From Phlebiopsis flavidoalba (lineage: Eukaryota > Basidiomycota > Agaricomycetes > Polyporales > Phanerochaetaceae), in NCBI GenBank assembly GCA_035772785.1, contig JAOCPU010000023.1, forward strand, positions 62,001 through 126,000: a stretch of DNA of 64,000 nucleotides, written 5' to 3'. The notes under the pieces were generated by a model. That model did no database searches. It saw only the letters and a program-made list of their open reading frames with translations, and was not told the origin of the DNA. Made by a program: the position numbers and the translations under genes. How positions within the stretch are numbered: the stretch's first letter is position 1; each line of letters opens with the position of its first letter. This document shows, in pieces, positions 48,101 to 59,898 of the stretch.

Positions 48101-48950
48101 CGATAAGGAGACTCCGGAAGAGCTGCCTTGGTACAATTCATCGGATGAGGCGGATGAAGACGTCACTGGCAAGGTGAGGACGTCTGGGAGAGGGTATGGG
48201 GTGTCCGCTCACTCTGAACGTAATTCCAGGTCTTTGATTGACCTCGATTTCGGACGTCCCAGGCATATGAGATGACACTTCGCCACCAGAGACTGAGAGC
48301 GAGACGGAGTGGACACCTATGGCGTTGACATCGCATCTTGCGACGGGATTTTGGTGAGGCCGCGTCGGAGAAACAAGGTGTATCGCAAGGTCGACGAATA
48401 GTGCCTTGAAGCCACCGAAAATACACAGCGGCGGAATATTTGATGTCTGCATTCATGGTTTCTTCGTGATCGTCAATCAAAGCACGCCGGAAGACTAGGG
48501 AAGTTGGCCCACCCCGCGCCTGGTGAAGAGAGTTTGGGTACTAGGACACAGGGAGAGCCCCGCTCGCGAGCTCGCCTCTTAACCTCTGCAATCGGATGTC
48601 TTCGGCACGACGTGGCCTCTGTGCTGCTGTGACAAGACAACGTGTAGTGATCGGGGGTTGAATATTGGTCACACCAGAGGACAAAGAAAGAGGCCCAGCG
48701 GGACCGAGATGCAGCAGAATCCAGCCAAAAGACACCGAGAGCTGGAGTCATTCCGCTTCGTGTATGAGGAGCGAGGAAACCTGGCCAATGTCCCATGCCT
48801 GTGACGTTATGAGACACTGTCGACCGCAGGCGCAAAGCAAGCTACACCCCTCGCAAATGTGTTGCTCAGGGTTCCAGTCTTCAGCCTACTGTGCTCTAAG
48901 AGCCTGCTTTAATTTGACAACGCGCACCAGGAAGACAAATGACACCGTCG
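45164..48950 (-). CDS. SNF2-family helicase-like ATPase (Rad5/Uls1/Rad54-like)
   Basis: Nuclear DNA-translocating ATPase of helicase superfamily 2. A Ser-rich N-terminal region (VTSSSASSDELYQGSSSG near 48120) precedes HQ.QGMR.IDGHSSEMGYRVG (about 47340). Then come Walker A MGKTILTIALIATTRAELG (about 47220-47280), motif Ia LCPNSTMLKQWHKEIRTFAP with LRVLFYHAEDAKDF, the DESHKL box near 46750, NPDSLTTKACLAL and LLLSATPVQ (motif III), SAKALSILWTIFEKSPNEKA opening the second RecA lobe, PWWNPYLE (motif V) and QAIGRVHRIGQKK (motif VI) near 45390. It ends VENLFSGVEVDD with a stop at 45164-45166. IGRVHRIGQ is typical of the Rad5/Uls1-like branch; a RING domain was not found, so the subfamily stays open. 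The start codon is uncertain. A CEGC stretch near 48850 may be part of an N-terminal zinc site. Introns and single-base breaks are frequent. Confidence 0.82.
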
Positions 48951-50077
48951 TTTGATTCTGAGACAGCGGGAGCATTCAGATAACGCTGTAGACCATCTGG
49001 CCCACGGTACATAGAGGGCATGATAATCGCACTCTACAAGGCTCAATATCAGTTCGTGAATTGACACATATTAATAGCGCAAGCTAGACCTTGGTATGTA
49101 TGCAAGAATTGGAGGAAGAGCGAATGAAGGCCGCAAACATTTTAACGTTATCGAAAACACACCTCAATCATGTCCCCAGTCTGTGCCAGTAATTTATCGT
49201 GCAGTGCACACCCAACACTTAGGACCGGAGCAAGCTATAGCTACGCGTCATATCATTCGTAGCTTTAAAGGCACACAGAGTGTTGGATGAAAAGTCACTA
49301 CAAGGTGTGGAGGTAATCCCTGCCTGACGCGTAAAACACCATATTTTCATTTTTTTTTAAAAAATCTTTCCTTTATTCATCCTCACCCATGACGTCATTT
49401 CTTGCCAGTTATTCACAGCCGTCGCTCACAATGACGTCATCGGCATCAGCGACGTCTTTGATGCGCACCCCTCCGCGGTCGGCATCGCGCCGTCACCCCG
49501 CTCTCAAGTCCTCCGTCCCCCGCATTCCCCGGCGCCGAGCAGCGCCACCCCGACTCTAAGTGGCGTCAAGGTTCACGGCGCATTCGGGATTGGCACCTCG
49601 GTGGAAGGGACGGGTCCGGGCTCGGTGTATTTCCTTTTATCTTCTTTTTCTTATGTCTTGTCCCACATGCATGCTCACACCCATTTCTTATGTCTTGTAG
49701 GATTCCGGAGCGGAGATGTCGCGACGACGATGCGGACGACGCGGACGTAAGCGCAGACGGATGGGGACGCCGACGCCTCGCGTTCTTCGGGGTCGGATCG
49801 CGCACGTAAAATAGGGGCGCGTCGTTCCGTCTGTCGCGCCGAGTCACTGCCGCCGAAGACGCACGTCAACAGCGCATCAAAGCCGAGGGATCCGGCTTCC
49901 TTTTCTACATTCTTGCGCATCATGTCCGTTTTTTTGTACGACTTCCCGCCGCTCCGACGACATTCCCTGTCACTCCCTGTCCAATTCGAGGCGCCTTCGA
50001 TTCTTTTACATTCAGATGTGTACGATAGAGATGACGATAACCCCCGGCCGAGAGAACGGTAGCGGGCGGACGCAATG
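48951..50077. other. intergenic regulatory region with CRE-like sites; possible exon
   Basis: Upstream of the SNF2 gene. T/A-rich DNA at 49340-49375 is followed by two perfect TGACGTCA palindromes and then GC-rich sequence. At 49690-50060 both strands are open over long stretches, after a good acceptor (TTATGTCTTGTAG near 49700); the plus frame contains ASFSTFLRIMSVFLYDFPP, and the minus frame a 150-codon ORF. No family is recognised on either strand. Confidence 0.3.
49390..49439. promoter_or_regulatory. pair of CRE sites (TGACGTCA)
   Basis: Perfect 8-bp palindromes at 49390-49397 and 49432-49439, the sequence bound by bZIP factors of the CREB/ATF type. A further GACGTC lies at 49451-49456. 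They may serve the plus-strand promoter at 50.1 kb or the divergent SNF2 gene. Confidence 0.55.
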
Positions 50078-50275
50078 TATATAAGACGGGGCCTCAGCCG
50101 TCTCGAAACAATTTTTTCCCCTCGCATACACGCACGCCCGACGTTACGTTTACACGTGTTTCTCGCCTTTTTTCGTCTTACTCGTTTCTCCTCTCGCTCT
50201 CGAACCGTTTCTCATCCTCGCGTAGTGTCTGGCGCTCGGTCCAGCACTCGAGAGTACTGTTCCCTCGCGCGTTAG
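50078..50275 (+). promoter_or_regulatory. TATA-box promoter with pyrimidine-rich leader and splice donor
   Basis: TATATAAG at 50078-50085 is followed by a pyrimidine-rich stretch (TTTTTTCCCCTCGC, TTTCTCGCCTTTTTTCG) and then GTTAG/GTGAGT with the donor at 50276. This is the layout of a strong fungal promoter whose first, probably noncoding, exon ends at 50275. No coding exon was recognised downstream, so the gene it serves is unknown. Confidence 0.4.
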
Positions 50276-51244
50276 GTGAGTTTCCGGTCCGACGATTTCG
50301 ATTCACATACGGTCAGTAGATACACGCGGCCACTACACTATTTCTTTCCTTCACCATCGCCCCACTGTACCGTTTTAGCGACCTCAGGCAAATATCCCTC
50401 CATAAAGGTTGAGTGGCGAACGTGAAGCTATGTCAAAGGAAAGTTCAAGTTGAAACGACTCGGACGAAGTCGAAGGAATCGCGTCACGTGGAAACGTTGC
50501 CAAATACGGTAACACATCAAAGGGTTCCAATCACAATGAGTGATTACAGCGGGGGGCGGTAAATCAACAAGGAAAGGAGTATCAGATTGTCAAACACCAG
50601 TGACATGAGATTTGCCATGAGCAACTACAAGTCATACTTGGCGTATGAATCACAAGGAATTTTACGCACGATACTCAGCTCCCGTTAGGGAAGATTCGCG
50701 CCATAGGAGTTGCACCGCGCGTTGATTGCACGCGCACACAAAGTCGGGACTAACGAGAAGCACATCGACTTGAGGAATATCGTTCCGCCGGTGAAAATAT
50801 ACTTGTGGTACTAGGTGCCCGTTTCCACTTAGGTCAGCGCAAACAGCGACGCAATTGGAGACAAGACATTTTAGCAAGAGAGTATACGTGATTTGGCGTG
50901 TGCGGCCTGGGGGTGCTGGCCCCCGTGGCGTGCAGCTTGACTTGAAGTGTACGCAATGTATGGGCGATGTTAAAGATTTGATATATAAAAATTTGAACGG
51001 ACGCATCATTTATACGATACAGCCTATGAAGTGTTGGAGTCTAGTGAATATGTGAGTCGAAAGGAAATTTTCAGGCATAGCAACTAGAGCCACGGTAATG
51101 ACGTGAAAGCCTAAGGGAAAGGGAGTGCAGGAAGGTTGGGGGCAGGCTTAAATATCTATGACAGTTTGTGGAAGTAGCGAGGGTGAAATTGAGAGACCGA
51201 TAAGAGAGGGGAAAAAGAAGAAGACTAAGGAGCTTTACAAATCA
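50276..51244. other. unassigned sequence downstream of the 50.1-kb promoter
   Basis: Average-GC DNA. A minus-strand frame at 50662-51009 has protein-like parts (YFHRRNDIPQVDVLLVSPDF) but no known motif. It may hold exons of the gene started at 50.1 kb or nothing coding. Confidence 0.25.
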
Positions 51245-52559
51245 CTAACACAACCCTCGCTCGAGTTCCCTCAGGTGCCTCAGCAGCGCATCCTTGCGCG
51301 AGAACCGCTTCCCACAAAAACGAGGCCGCACCGCAACTCGCCTTGGAATACGACCGCCTCACGCGGGGTCGAGCCCAAACTCGCGTCGCTAACGTGACGC
51401 GCTGCTATGCCGTGGCACATCCAATTGCCGGTCGTCAAGGGAAATGGCACGCATGGTGCCCTCCTGAGATCGCTCGCGCCGTGTTCACCGCGGAAGGAGC
51501 CAACGCACACGGGGCTAACTTACCCCGCGACGCGACCCCTGCGCCTCCGGTCAGCTCTTTGTACGGCGCGCCCGCTTGTATCGGGACGACCGCGCGTCCG
51601 GCGCGCTGTCAAACGTGCTGGCGCTGTGGCGTTTAGGCGGCTGCGAGTGGTGAGGAGTGATTTTTTCTTTTAGTGGTGCGCGTGCGTGCAGGGGGGGGTG
51701 TGAGAAGCCGAGGAACCGCGCGCCGTGGCGTCGTACGGGTGTGGTGTGAGGGCTTACGTGTACGGCATGTTGCCCCGCGTCTTGGGAGCGGGGAGGTATT
51801 CCTCTTGGCCCGCATCGGGCGTATAATCGTCCCGGTCAGTCCTCGCCCTCGGCATCCATGTCCGGACTGTGATAGAGCGCGTCAGGAGTCCCTGGGCAGA
51901 GGAGTATTGGAGTGACGCTGGTGGGTGAGCGCAATCAGCCAGGGCATGAAGAGTAGGGTCGTGAGATCGTAGGGCATGGCGTCCTAGGGGACGGCATGAC
52001 TTGCTCGGGGGTAGAGAGATAGCACGCCAGGTTCAATCGTAGGGGCTACGGCGGTGGGGACGTAGGGGAGATCCGATAGGTTATAGTTGGGAGAGATGGA
52101 GAGCGAGGGCGCGATGCCGTAAGTTGCACTCAGGGAGGTAGCTCATAGTGGGTATGGGGGCGTGGAATATCATATGGGACGAAGCTGGGTACGGGACTGC
52201 ATCACCAATGTCAGACAAGATATAGTGGTCAGGTAGAACCAGGTTTACTTACGAATGAAGAGGGTTCGCGACCTGGCAGGAGGGAAGCACCATGTCCGGC
52301 GGCATCCCAGGTAGCAGGCGGGCAGAAAGGCTCGACAGCAACGGCGAGGGCGTCGCCGCTGTACCGGGGGCACCTATACCGTATACTGCTCCATCGAAGA
52401 CGCGATGGAAGCACTGTAACGGCCCCTGCGCGCGCGACGCGACGCGTCGAACGCCTGGTCGCCAAACGCGGTGCCATAGTAGTGTCGGACAAATGCGTCT
52501 TGCCCTCGCAGCGATGGGCGAAGTAGACTTGCGGGGAGGGGAAGAGATTGCCTATACAT
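51245..52559 (-). CDS. C2H2-type zinc-finger factor, copy C5
   Basis: Minus-strand member of the C1/C2 family. The start at 52557-52559 gives MYRQSLP; after a compensating pair of frame shifts it reads DAFVRHYYGTAFGDQAFDAS. An acidic linker SPDMDAEGED, DDYTPDAGQEEYLPAPK lies at about 51780-51875. The fingers follow: SFRGEHGASDLRR with GNWMC (about 51410-51500), then TPREAVVFQGELRCG and, one frame over, FCGKRFSRKDALLRHLRELE, ending LC and a stop at 51245-51247. The second finger is the best kept of the family together with that of C1. The gene lies 27 kb or more from the others and in the opposite direction, so it moved as a block together with its promoter. Confidence 0.66.
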
Positions 52560-52697
52560 GATGCAAAGTGTGCGTGCTAGGGAGTAGATGGGTGCGCGAG
52601 CGGGTGGCCGGCAAGGGAGAGGATGCGGTGGGGCGGGATGGGGATGGGGCTGCTGGCTGGGTGCTTGGGTGCCCATCCCCCATACTTCGGAGGTCGA

Positions 52698-52703
52698 TTT
52701 ATA
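52698..52703 (-). promoter_or_regulatory. TATA box of C2H2 factor C5
   Basis: TATAAA (minus) in GGTATAAATCGACC, 144 bp before the start codon, in the same context as in C1 and C2. Confidence 0.65.
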
Positions 52704-52779
52704 CCTCCAGTGACCCATTGTTCAAGCCCATGTGTCGTCACTCTGTGCGCTGTGAAAGAGCCCATGGCTGTCGCGGAGA

Positions 52780-53330
52780 GGACCCACGATGCCCGCCGCT
52801 CGAGACGTCCAAAAATCAAAAGCAAGTTGCGCGCCGGGCCGCTCGAGCGGGAGGCCTTCCATTGGCTACAGAGAGCCCAACTGACGCGCGCAGCACTGCG
52901 GCCAAAGATCCCCGACGTTCACCTGCAGGTCAGGAGCCGACGTTTGATGGGGCGCTTCGGAGAATTGGACGCTCGTCGGGATCCGACCTAAGAGAGTTTG
53001 CCTCGATACCTGGCACTGCCCTGCAGTTAGAGGTCAGCAAAGCTACAAAGTCTATGTGAGTATCTCTGAGCTTTTGTTGGGGGACCATGCGCGAGACCAA
53101 AGGGAACAGCTCACCAACGCCCGACCACGAACACCGCCGTGCATCCCGCCGGCGCCCCGCCCTCTTCCGGATAGTGAAAAGGATCGTGGCGTGCGTAACA
53201 CACAGACGCCCTAGGGTCGAATGATCCAGGGTCGCTTCCTGCTAAGTTCCAACCCGGGGCCTGGCAGCTCGTCATGCACACCCAACTCCGCCCAGTGAGA
53301 GGCGTGAGGAAATTGGAAGGGCCCGTCGCC
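52780..53330 (-). promoter_or_regulatory. shared upstream block of the C2H2 family, copy C5
   Basis: Reverse-complement match to the C1 and C2 upstream blocks, with more substitutions and small indels. The palindrome CCGCTCGAGCGG is intact at 52839-52850, 136 bp from the TATA box. Similarity can be followed to about 53300 (CCTCACGCCTCTCACTGGGCGGAGTTGG on minus matches about 17835 in C1, quoted here in parts: CCTCACGCCTCTC and GGGCGGAGTTGGGTG). Confidence 0.6.
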
Positions 53331-54300
53331 AATACCAATTCTCAGTTGGATTCAGGGGTGCAGCTCGTTGTCGGCGTGGGAGTGCAGGCAAGCTCAGCCG
53401 ATTGTCTGCTGGGTTGCCACTCGGAAGGGGTCCTTGGGGCGGCGAGGACCAGGGGGAGCTGAGCGTGAATGCCTGAAGTCGTTTCTTTCAGCGCAGACGG
53501 GCGAGTGACGAGGAGACTTTGGCTTGTCAGACGTCGACTCCACGTCGACATTTGAGTCGACATTCGTCGTAGGAAGCAGAAGAGGCGTACCGGCGGTAGT
53601 TGGCGCGCCCACAGTGCGTCGGGAGGGCCTTCATGTTATGGGTGGCAACGGCAATGCCGCGCCACACTCGGCGCCCCGATAGAGACAAAGGGGGCAAAAA
53701 ACCCAGAAACCCACTCGCAGCACCTTGCGAGCCGACACATTGCGTGGATCGAGCGTCTGTGTACGCTATGTTTGACGCCTTGCAGTGCGCCACACACCGG
53801 CATTAAAAAGCGGATGAATGCCTGCGAATACGTCCGTTATGCATCTGACAGACACCGACACGTTGCATTAATCAAGAACGAATGAATAATATCGACGTGA
53901 TCTGACACGACTTCGGGAGTTCAATACTTGAACGAATGGCTGTATTGTCCTTGTCTGTAAGATAGTAAGTAAGTGAATACTTGCTCTTCAGGGTGTCTGC
54001 TCAGGTCGTCAGCATGAGCCGCGCAAAGAACACAGCGCAGGAACTTCGCGCCGCTCCGTGCTCGCCACGCCCGACGAGCTCGAGAGGTGTGGCTCGCCAC
54101 CAGGCTGACCAACTATCAGCCACAGATCGCACAAGACACATAATTCATGAGATGCATTTCGATCCAAATGCATGTTTGAGGTTGAGTCTGTACGCACGCC
54201 GTTCTTTGCAATGTGACTGACCCCTTATTCCCCCAGGTGCCCAGAAAAGGATTACTGAGTATCCGACAACCTAGGGTTCCTCGACGGTCAAACTGCACGC
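53331..54300. other. unassigned sequence
   Basis: No gene recognised. GTCGAC occurs three times within 53533-53563. Short frames on both strands carry no known motif. Confidence 0.3.
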
Positions 54301-54340
54301 AGTTTGTCGATGAAAAAAAATGGAGCCCAGTGTACGAGTT

Positions 54341-55160
54341 TCAGTCCGTCGAGGGCAAAGACTCAAAGGCACATAAAGTCGTCCTATGTTTTTGGGAGCG
54401 AGTGCGGGTTCGTGGCCGTGTTGGTCCTACGAAGCACGAGAAGCTCGTGCGGCCACGCAATCTCGGATGTGGGTTCGTAGTTTGACAACGCCTCTCTACT
54501 ATGGCACCTGTGAAGCTGGTATAGAGACCACCATTGGGCAACACGGCGAGCAGGAGTTGGTGGGAGCCCAGTACGAGGTGAGCGCGACCCATGGGACCAT
54601 AGAGTTTCTTGAAGATGACACGGGCTTGCGCGACCTATCTTGTCTGCCATGTTGCCGTTAACGGCGCCAAGCAAAGGCTCAAGACAGCCCTACATGATCT
54701 GCAAGTAAGAATACTGAAGAGCCTCAGAGCAGCGCCCAACTCACCTTACACGCTCAACGTGAAATGCTTCTCCCGTGCCATGCGACGGCGAGTCGGGGTC
54801 TTTAGTCTCACCAACGGCAGACACTTCGCTGTCGTAGGGGCCTTGGGATTCGTCCAGACAGCACCGCTCAGTAATGGGGTCGCGTCGGAACCCCGACGAT
54901 TGTCGTTGGGTCCATGACGCATACGACAGGGGGGGGAAGTTGAAGCAGAACGCCTACGGGGGCGTCCATTCCAGGGCTGAGGCCAAATGAGCAGATATCC
55001 ATAGAAGTTGACGCACAACCAGGCATCGAGTCACAAAAGCCATGAGCGACTGTACAAGCAGAACATCGTGGTCCTTTTCAGGATGTTCAGGAAGAAGAAC
55101 AACCTGCAAAAGCGCCGATTGGGAAGGGATGCGCAAAACTCAGCCTAAGGTTAGGAGCTG
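54341..55160 (-). CDS. possible unidentified spliced gene
   Basis: Minus-strand frames give SSGFRRDPITERCCLDESQ and SEVSAVGETKDPDSPSHG ending at a GTAAG/GTGAGT donor near 54740. Further on they give VIFKKLYGPMGRAHLVLG and LLLAVLPNGGLYTSFTGAI. These look like exons of a real protein, but no family is recognised, and competing frames on plus are also open. Limits are approximate. Confidence 0.25.
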
Positions 55161-55989
55161 ATGGAGCAATCTGATGGCGCTGCGATCAATCTCACAGCGC
55201 CACGACGCAACCGACGCAGATCCCGAGCCTCGGCGGCGCTCTTCTTTTGTCCACCACCAACCGCCTCGCCAAAACCGCCCTACGTTATTGGCTAGCCACA
55301 AACCAAAAGACCAACCTAGACCCGCTCACGAAATTCCTAATATCCGCTCGCTCCCCGCCACACAGACCGACGCCGCGTGCCTAGCGCACGCTGATGGTGC
55401 CTTCGAGCTCAGGTACCCTATGTCTCTCCTATTTGTGCAGAAAACAGCAGTCTGCGTGCTGACGGTGGCGGATTCTAGCCAAGGCACAGAAAAAAGAAAT
55501 CAACACCAAAAGAAATCAACAATAGCGTCCTGCGACACGCCGCCTCGCGGACCTCGGCTCGGGTCGTTCCTGGCCCGTCTGTCCTGCGCGACGCCTGTGA
55601 CGCCTCGCCACACTGCGCCTGTGATGGCGAGAAACCCACACACGACGCGACGCGACGGGCACGTGCCGTTCCGATGTGCATGAAGCGCACGACGCGTAGG
55701 AGAGCTGACGCTGTCGTCGACGAACGCGCGGCAGGCGGGGGCGGTGCCGACGGGTGTGTCGCCTGCGATCTGCGGGACCGAGACGTCTGCGTTGGCGCCG
55801 CGCGCGGTGCCTGGTGCGCCCAGCCTTGGCGCATCGACGGTGTGTGGATCGTCGGTTGCGCCAACGCGTCGCGTCGCGGGGCGTGCCCTTTCCCAGCTCG
55901 CGCCGTCGTAGACCGCAACTCCTCGAGCCTACGCCAGCCAGTTCGTCTCGTGGCTTTCATCGACTCGACTCGGTGTGCGCTGCGTGCCG

Positions 55990-57220
55990 CATCGAGCCCG
56001 CCACAGCGCCACACATCCACACGCGCCCACACATCCCGCCCTGGCAGCCAGAATGCGCGCTGTCCGACATACGCACCCTTTTCTAGGGCCGCCGCGGTGT
56101 GACCACACGGACCCACAGCGCGATCGCCCATCGTCTTCCCCGCCTGTGGCGGCGCCGCGGCACGGTGTGTCGTCGGGTGCGCTGTGTCGCGTGACGATAG
56201 ACCGGCTGCTGCACCACTTTTCGCGTCCTGAATGCGTTTTGTGCGAGCAGCTTGGATCGCCCCTCGAAAGGGGAATCCTCTGTACGACTGGCCATAACCT
56301 CGTGGTCTCGAACCTCTACGTACTCCCCGAGGTCACCCAAACGGCACTACGACACCCACCGTTGGCTTTTGCTTCGGCAAACCACAAAGGCAGAGGCAGA
56401 CTCCCGACTCCGCATGCATACCCTTTTTCTCCGGCCGCCACAGGCATGACCACACGGACCCACAGCGCGATCGCCCATCGTCTTCACCCGCCATGTGGCG
56501 CGCCGCGGCACGATGCGTCGTCGGGATAGGCGAAGCGTCGCAAGCGGGGGCGCATCACTCGCGTCTCGAACCTGTCTTGTGCGGAGGGAGCCTGGATGGT
56601 CTCGCCCCCGGAAGAGGGAGTCACTTACAGCGGGCTTCCCTTGTTGTCATACTCTGCCTACTCCTAGTGCCCCGGTAGGTCAGACACGACACCTACCGTG
56701 CTTTTACCGTGGCGAACCCCCAGGGCGGCGTCGACTCCCGGCTCCGCATACCCTTTTCCAAGGGCCGCCGGCGTCCCACGGGCGATATCGCCCACCATCC
56801 TCCCCGCCTGTGGCGCGCCGTGGCCGCGGCACGTTGCGTCGTCGGAGCGGGTGACGAGGCGTCGCGAGCGGGTGCACATCACTCGCGCCTCGAGCGTGTC
56901 GCGAGAGCAGCGTGGCTCGCTAGCCCCTCGGAGTCCTCCCCACGACGTTGGCCGTGACTCCGCGGTGTCCCGCTGTATATTCCCCGTTGCCGCACCCCGA
57001 CGATTACTGCATCACCTCCTGGCTCTGTCGCTCTGGACCACACCGAAGGCGGAGTCGAGTGGCACCTTTTGCCAGGAACGCCACTAGGGTGCCCACGACG
57101 GACCTATACGCTGGCAGCGCGATCGCCCATCGTCTTCCTCGCATGTGGCCGTGGGAACGGGAGGGGGCGATTACGACGCTACATCACCCGCTGGGTAGTC
57201 GGGTGCGGCAGAGTTGGTTG
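55990..57220. repeat. tandem repeat, unit about 330 bp, four diverged copies
   Basis: Units are anchored by CAGCGCGATCGCCCATCGTC-like sequence at about 56116, 56463, 56778 (changed to GGCGATATCGCCCACCATCC) and 57115, giving spacings of about 347, 315 and 337 bp. Each unit also has a GGGCCGCCG element before the anchor, a GCGGCACG.TGCGTCGTCGG element after it, and TCGCG.CTCGA further on. Open frames run through but differ from unit to unit, so coding is unlikely. The copies are old enough to have diverged substantially. Confidence 0.65.
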
Positions 57221-59898
57221 TCCTTGCAGCTATGTCGTGGAAAAGGGGGGATCTGCCAGCGAAAACATGGATGGATCTTTGCGGTGCCGACGAAAGATGC
57301 ACAAGGGGCTATCTGCCGTGTCGCCTCGTACTGGTGTGGTGTTCGTAGGTCCTCGCAAAATGATGTCAAACATGAGGATATTTGGAGTACGAGGGGGCGA
57401 ACGAAAAGATGAGTGAGACGGGATGAGGTGAGATGGGTCCAAATCACCAACTGGTCTTGATAGCCCGATAAGAACAGAGACAATGATACCCTCCTTGTTG
57501 AGCCCTCTTACGCCCAGTTTTCATTTCACACATCGGTTCGCTAACATCGGCGCACATCCACGGGCCTCGAAAGATCGCTGCTGATGGATGCACCAAAAAG
57601 TGGAAATCCACCATCGATGGTCTCTATTGTCGAAGAAGCACCCTACGTGCGCGAGCCTCGTCATGCGCCTCATGGGTGAAGCCCGGGCTGGGTCTCCCCC
57701 CGCCGACAGCGAAGGCCTGTCCTGTGGCGGTGGGCGAACTTCCAGAAAGGAGCCGTGGGTCTCTTCGTTCGTTCGAGCTACTGTGTTCTCCGGAAGGCGG
57801 TGAGCGAGATGGCTGGCTGGCTGGCGAGGCAGAGCTGGCGCGCGGGGGAGATGCGCCGACAAATACTTACGTGCGCGTGCCCCCTGCCCCGGCGCCGAAT
57901 TCCCAAGGGCGTGAGTATAGCGAGGCTCTCTGATAGTACACACCAGAACGCACCGAGGACAGGACAGCGTCCGCAGCCGTGTCCGGAAAGACCGCCCCGC
58001 GCGCAATTAATCAGCAATGTGGGATAAAAAACCGCCCCGCGGCTGGACGCACCGTACGACGGAGGGGACCCGCGGGCACGAGAGGAGGGGCAGCGAGGCC
58101 CTCTTTGACGTCGGCTAACGCACGCACACACCGGGGAGGCATCATTTCGTCATCCCCCCTCCCCCACCGTGCGCCCGTGACGCGCAGAACTAGTGCTCGG
58201 CCTCGCAAGCTCTCCACGTCCGCGCTCCATATCCACGCCCTCGTATCCGCGCGCACTAGGCCGCTTGCGTCGCCGGCAAAGTGGAAGCCCCGCCGCAGAG
58301 ACCCGTCCGCTGAAAGCTTGAACTGCTGAATCTTGAATCTTGAATTGCTGAAGGCTGAATTGCTGAATTGCAGAGCCAGTCCCGTGCCGCGACTCGACGC
58401 GCGCAGACCCTTTCCACCCCCTTCGCACGGCGGCGCACGCTCTTCGGCGCACTAGAACGCGACCGTGCGCCCGGCGCGGCAGGCGGGCGGCGTGCCCCGC
58501 CACCCACCCACCCCCGCACCCGCACCGCGGGCGCGGGCGCGCAAACGCGATCACAATCTAACTATACCGGTCGCGCCGCCGTCTTCTGCGGGGCACAGCG
58601 CGCGGGCGCGCATCGCCCGGATGCGGGAGGCGAGCGGGGCGAGGCGGGTGACAGCTGGCACGGTGCGCGCCGCTTGCGGGCGGACCCTGGCCGCGGCGTG
58701 CGGGCCATCTAGCCTTTTGCGGACCCCCCGTGCGCGCGCGGGCTGCTGCTGCTGCGCATGCCGCCCTGTGGTCCCAGAGAAAACGCGAGGCGCGAACCTT
58801 GGGGTGCGTCGTCGCCGCGTGCTGAGGCGGCCAGACCGCCGCTGCGTCGACTTCGGCGGGGTCCATTGGGTGTCTTGACGTTTCGTGTCGGCGGTAGCTG
58901 CGAGGATTCGAGTTTCGAGACCGTATCGCGCACGAACGTCTTCGCCGTCTTCGCCGCCGACCGCCATACCTAGTGAGTGGAGGAGGTAAAGGCGACACGA
59001 CCGCGATACCGCGACGATGCGCCGCTGGCCGCGCGCGCATTCGCATGCGTGGCATCGCGAAGCGAAGCGGGAGGGGGGACCCTTTCCGGAAGTCACGGGA
59101 CCGTGGCACCACGCGTCTTCCTTCCTATTCTTTCTTTCCCAACTCGCCCTTCCTATTCTCGCATTCCGAGTCCTTTCTTGTTCTTGATCTGTTCTTTCTC
59201 GCGTTCCGTGGAAAAGCCACGCGGGCCGCCGCGCCGCTCCTGCGTGCACGGCGAGCGTGGGGACGCAGGCCACACAAGGCGACCTCCCGCAGCGACCCGG
59301 CCAGGCCACTCGCAGCGTGGGCACGCAGATCCACGCGCGCAGGCGCGCCCGCGATCCCATCTCGCCGGGGCTCCGTATGCAGCAGCACGCACCCGGCGCA
59401 GCGGTTGACAGCCATTATGGAACCTCGCGCGAGAGTTTCGGGGCGGCGCGATCGGACTGCGCGTCTGGGGGGCTGGCTCGGGCTGGCGCGCGGGGGGATC
59501 GTCATGGGTTCGATATGTACTTGTGTGATGTATTACCCCGTGTTTTTGGTCGCGGGAGGGAGAGGGTAGGTAAATTGGATGTGCTAATTTTACTAGTGTT
59601 CCCGGGACAGAAGCATAAAAAAAGAGCAGCGGTTAGAAGAACAAGAGATGGGAAGAACAGGCGCGATGTGGATTGAGGAAGAATATATGCGAGGGTATCT
59701 ATGCTACAAACGGGGCAATGACGACGCAGGATCAGAAGGGCGGATACATAATAACACAACAGCCAGATAACAAGCTAGACAGCCAGCACAGAACAGAACA
59801 CACGACCGGAACAGAAACAGAAAACAGAAGGAAAAACAGACAGACGGCCAGATGAACAGCAGGCATGCGCGATCTCCACCCAGCGCAGCAGACACAAT
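57221..59898. other. GC-rich region without a recognised gene
   Basis: Long open frames on both strands reflect composition. Two candidates have somewhat protein-like ends: a minus frame beginning MAVGGEDGEDVRARYGLETR at about 58968 and a plus frame at 58973-59569. Neither has a known motif. 59.57-59.87 kb is A-rich on plus and is probably the 3' flank of the TEA gene. Confidence 0.35.
58321..58371. repeat. short tandem repeat, TTGAATTGCTGAA-type
   Basis: A 51-bp cluster of overlapping copies of GAATCTT, TTGAATTGCTGAA and GGCTGAATTGCTGAA. It is a small AT-richer minisatellite inside GC-rich DNA. Confidence 0.6.

Noticed and set aside
55475..56131. 218-codon minus-strand frame
   Set aside because: It runs into the 330-bp tandem repeat and its composition follows base composition; no domain visible.
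58551..59569. 269-codon minus and 198-codon plus open frames
   Set aside because: Both cover the same GC-rich DNA, are low in hydrophobic structure and show no recognisable domain; treated as compositional.
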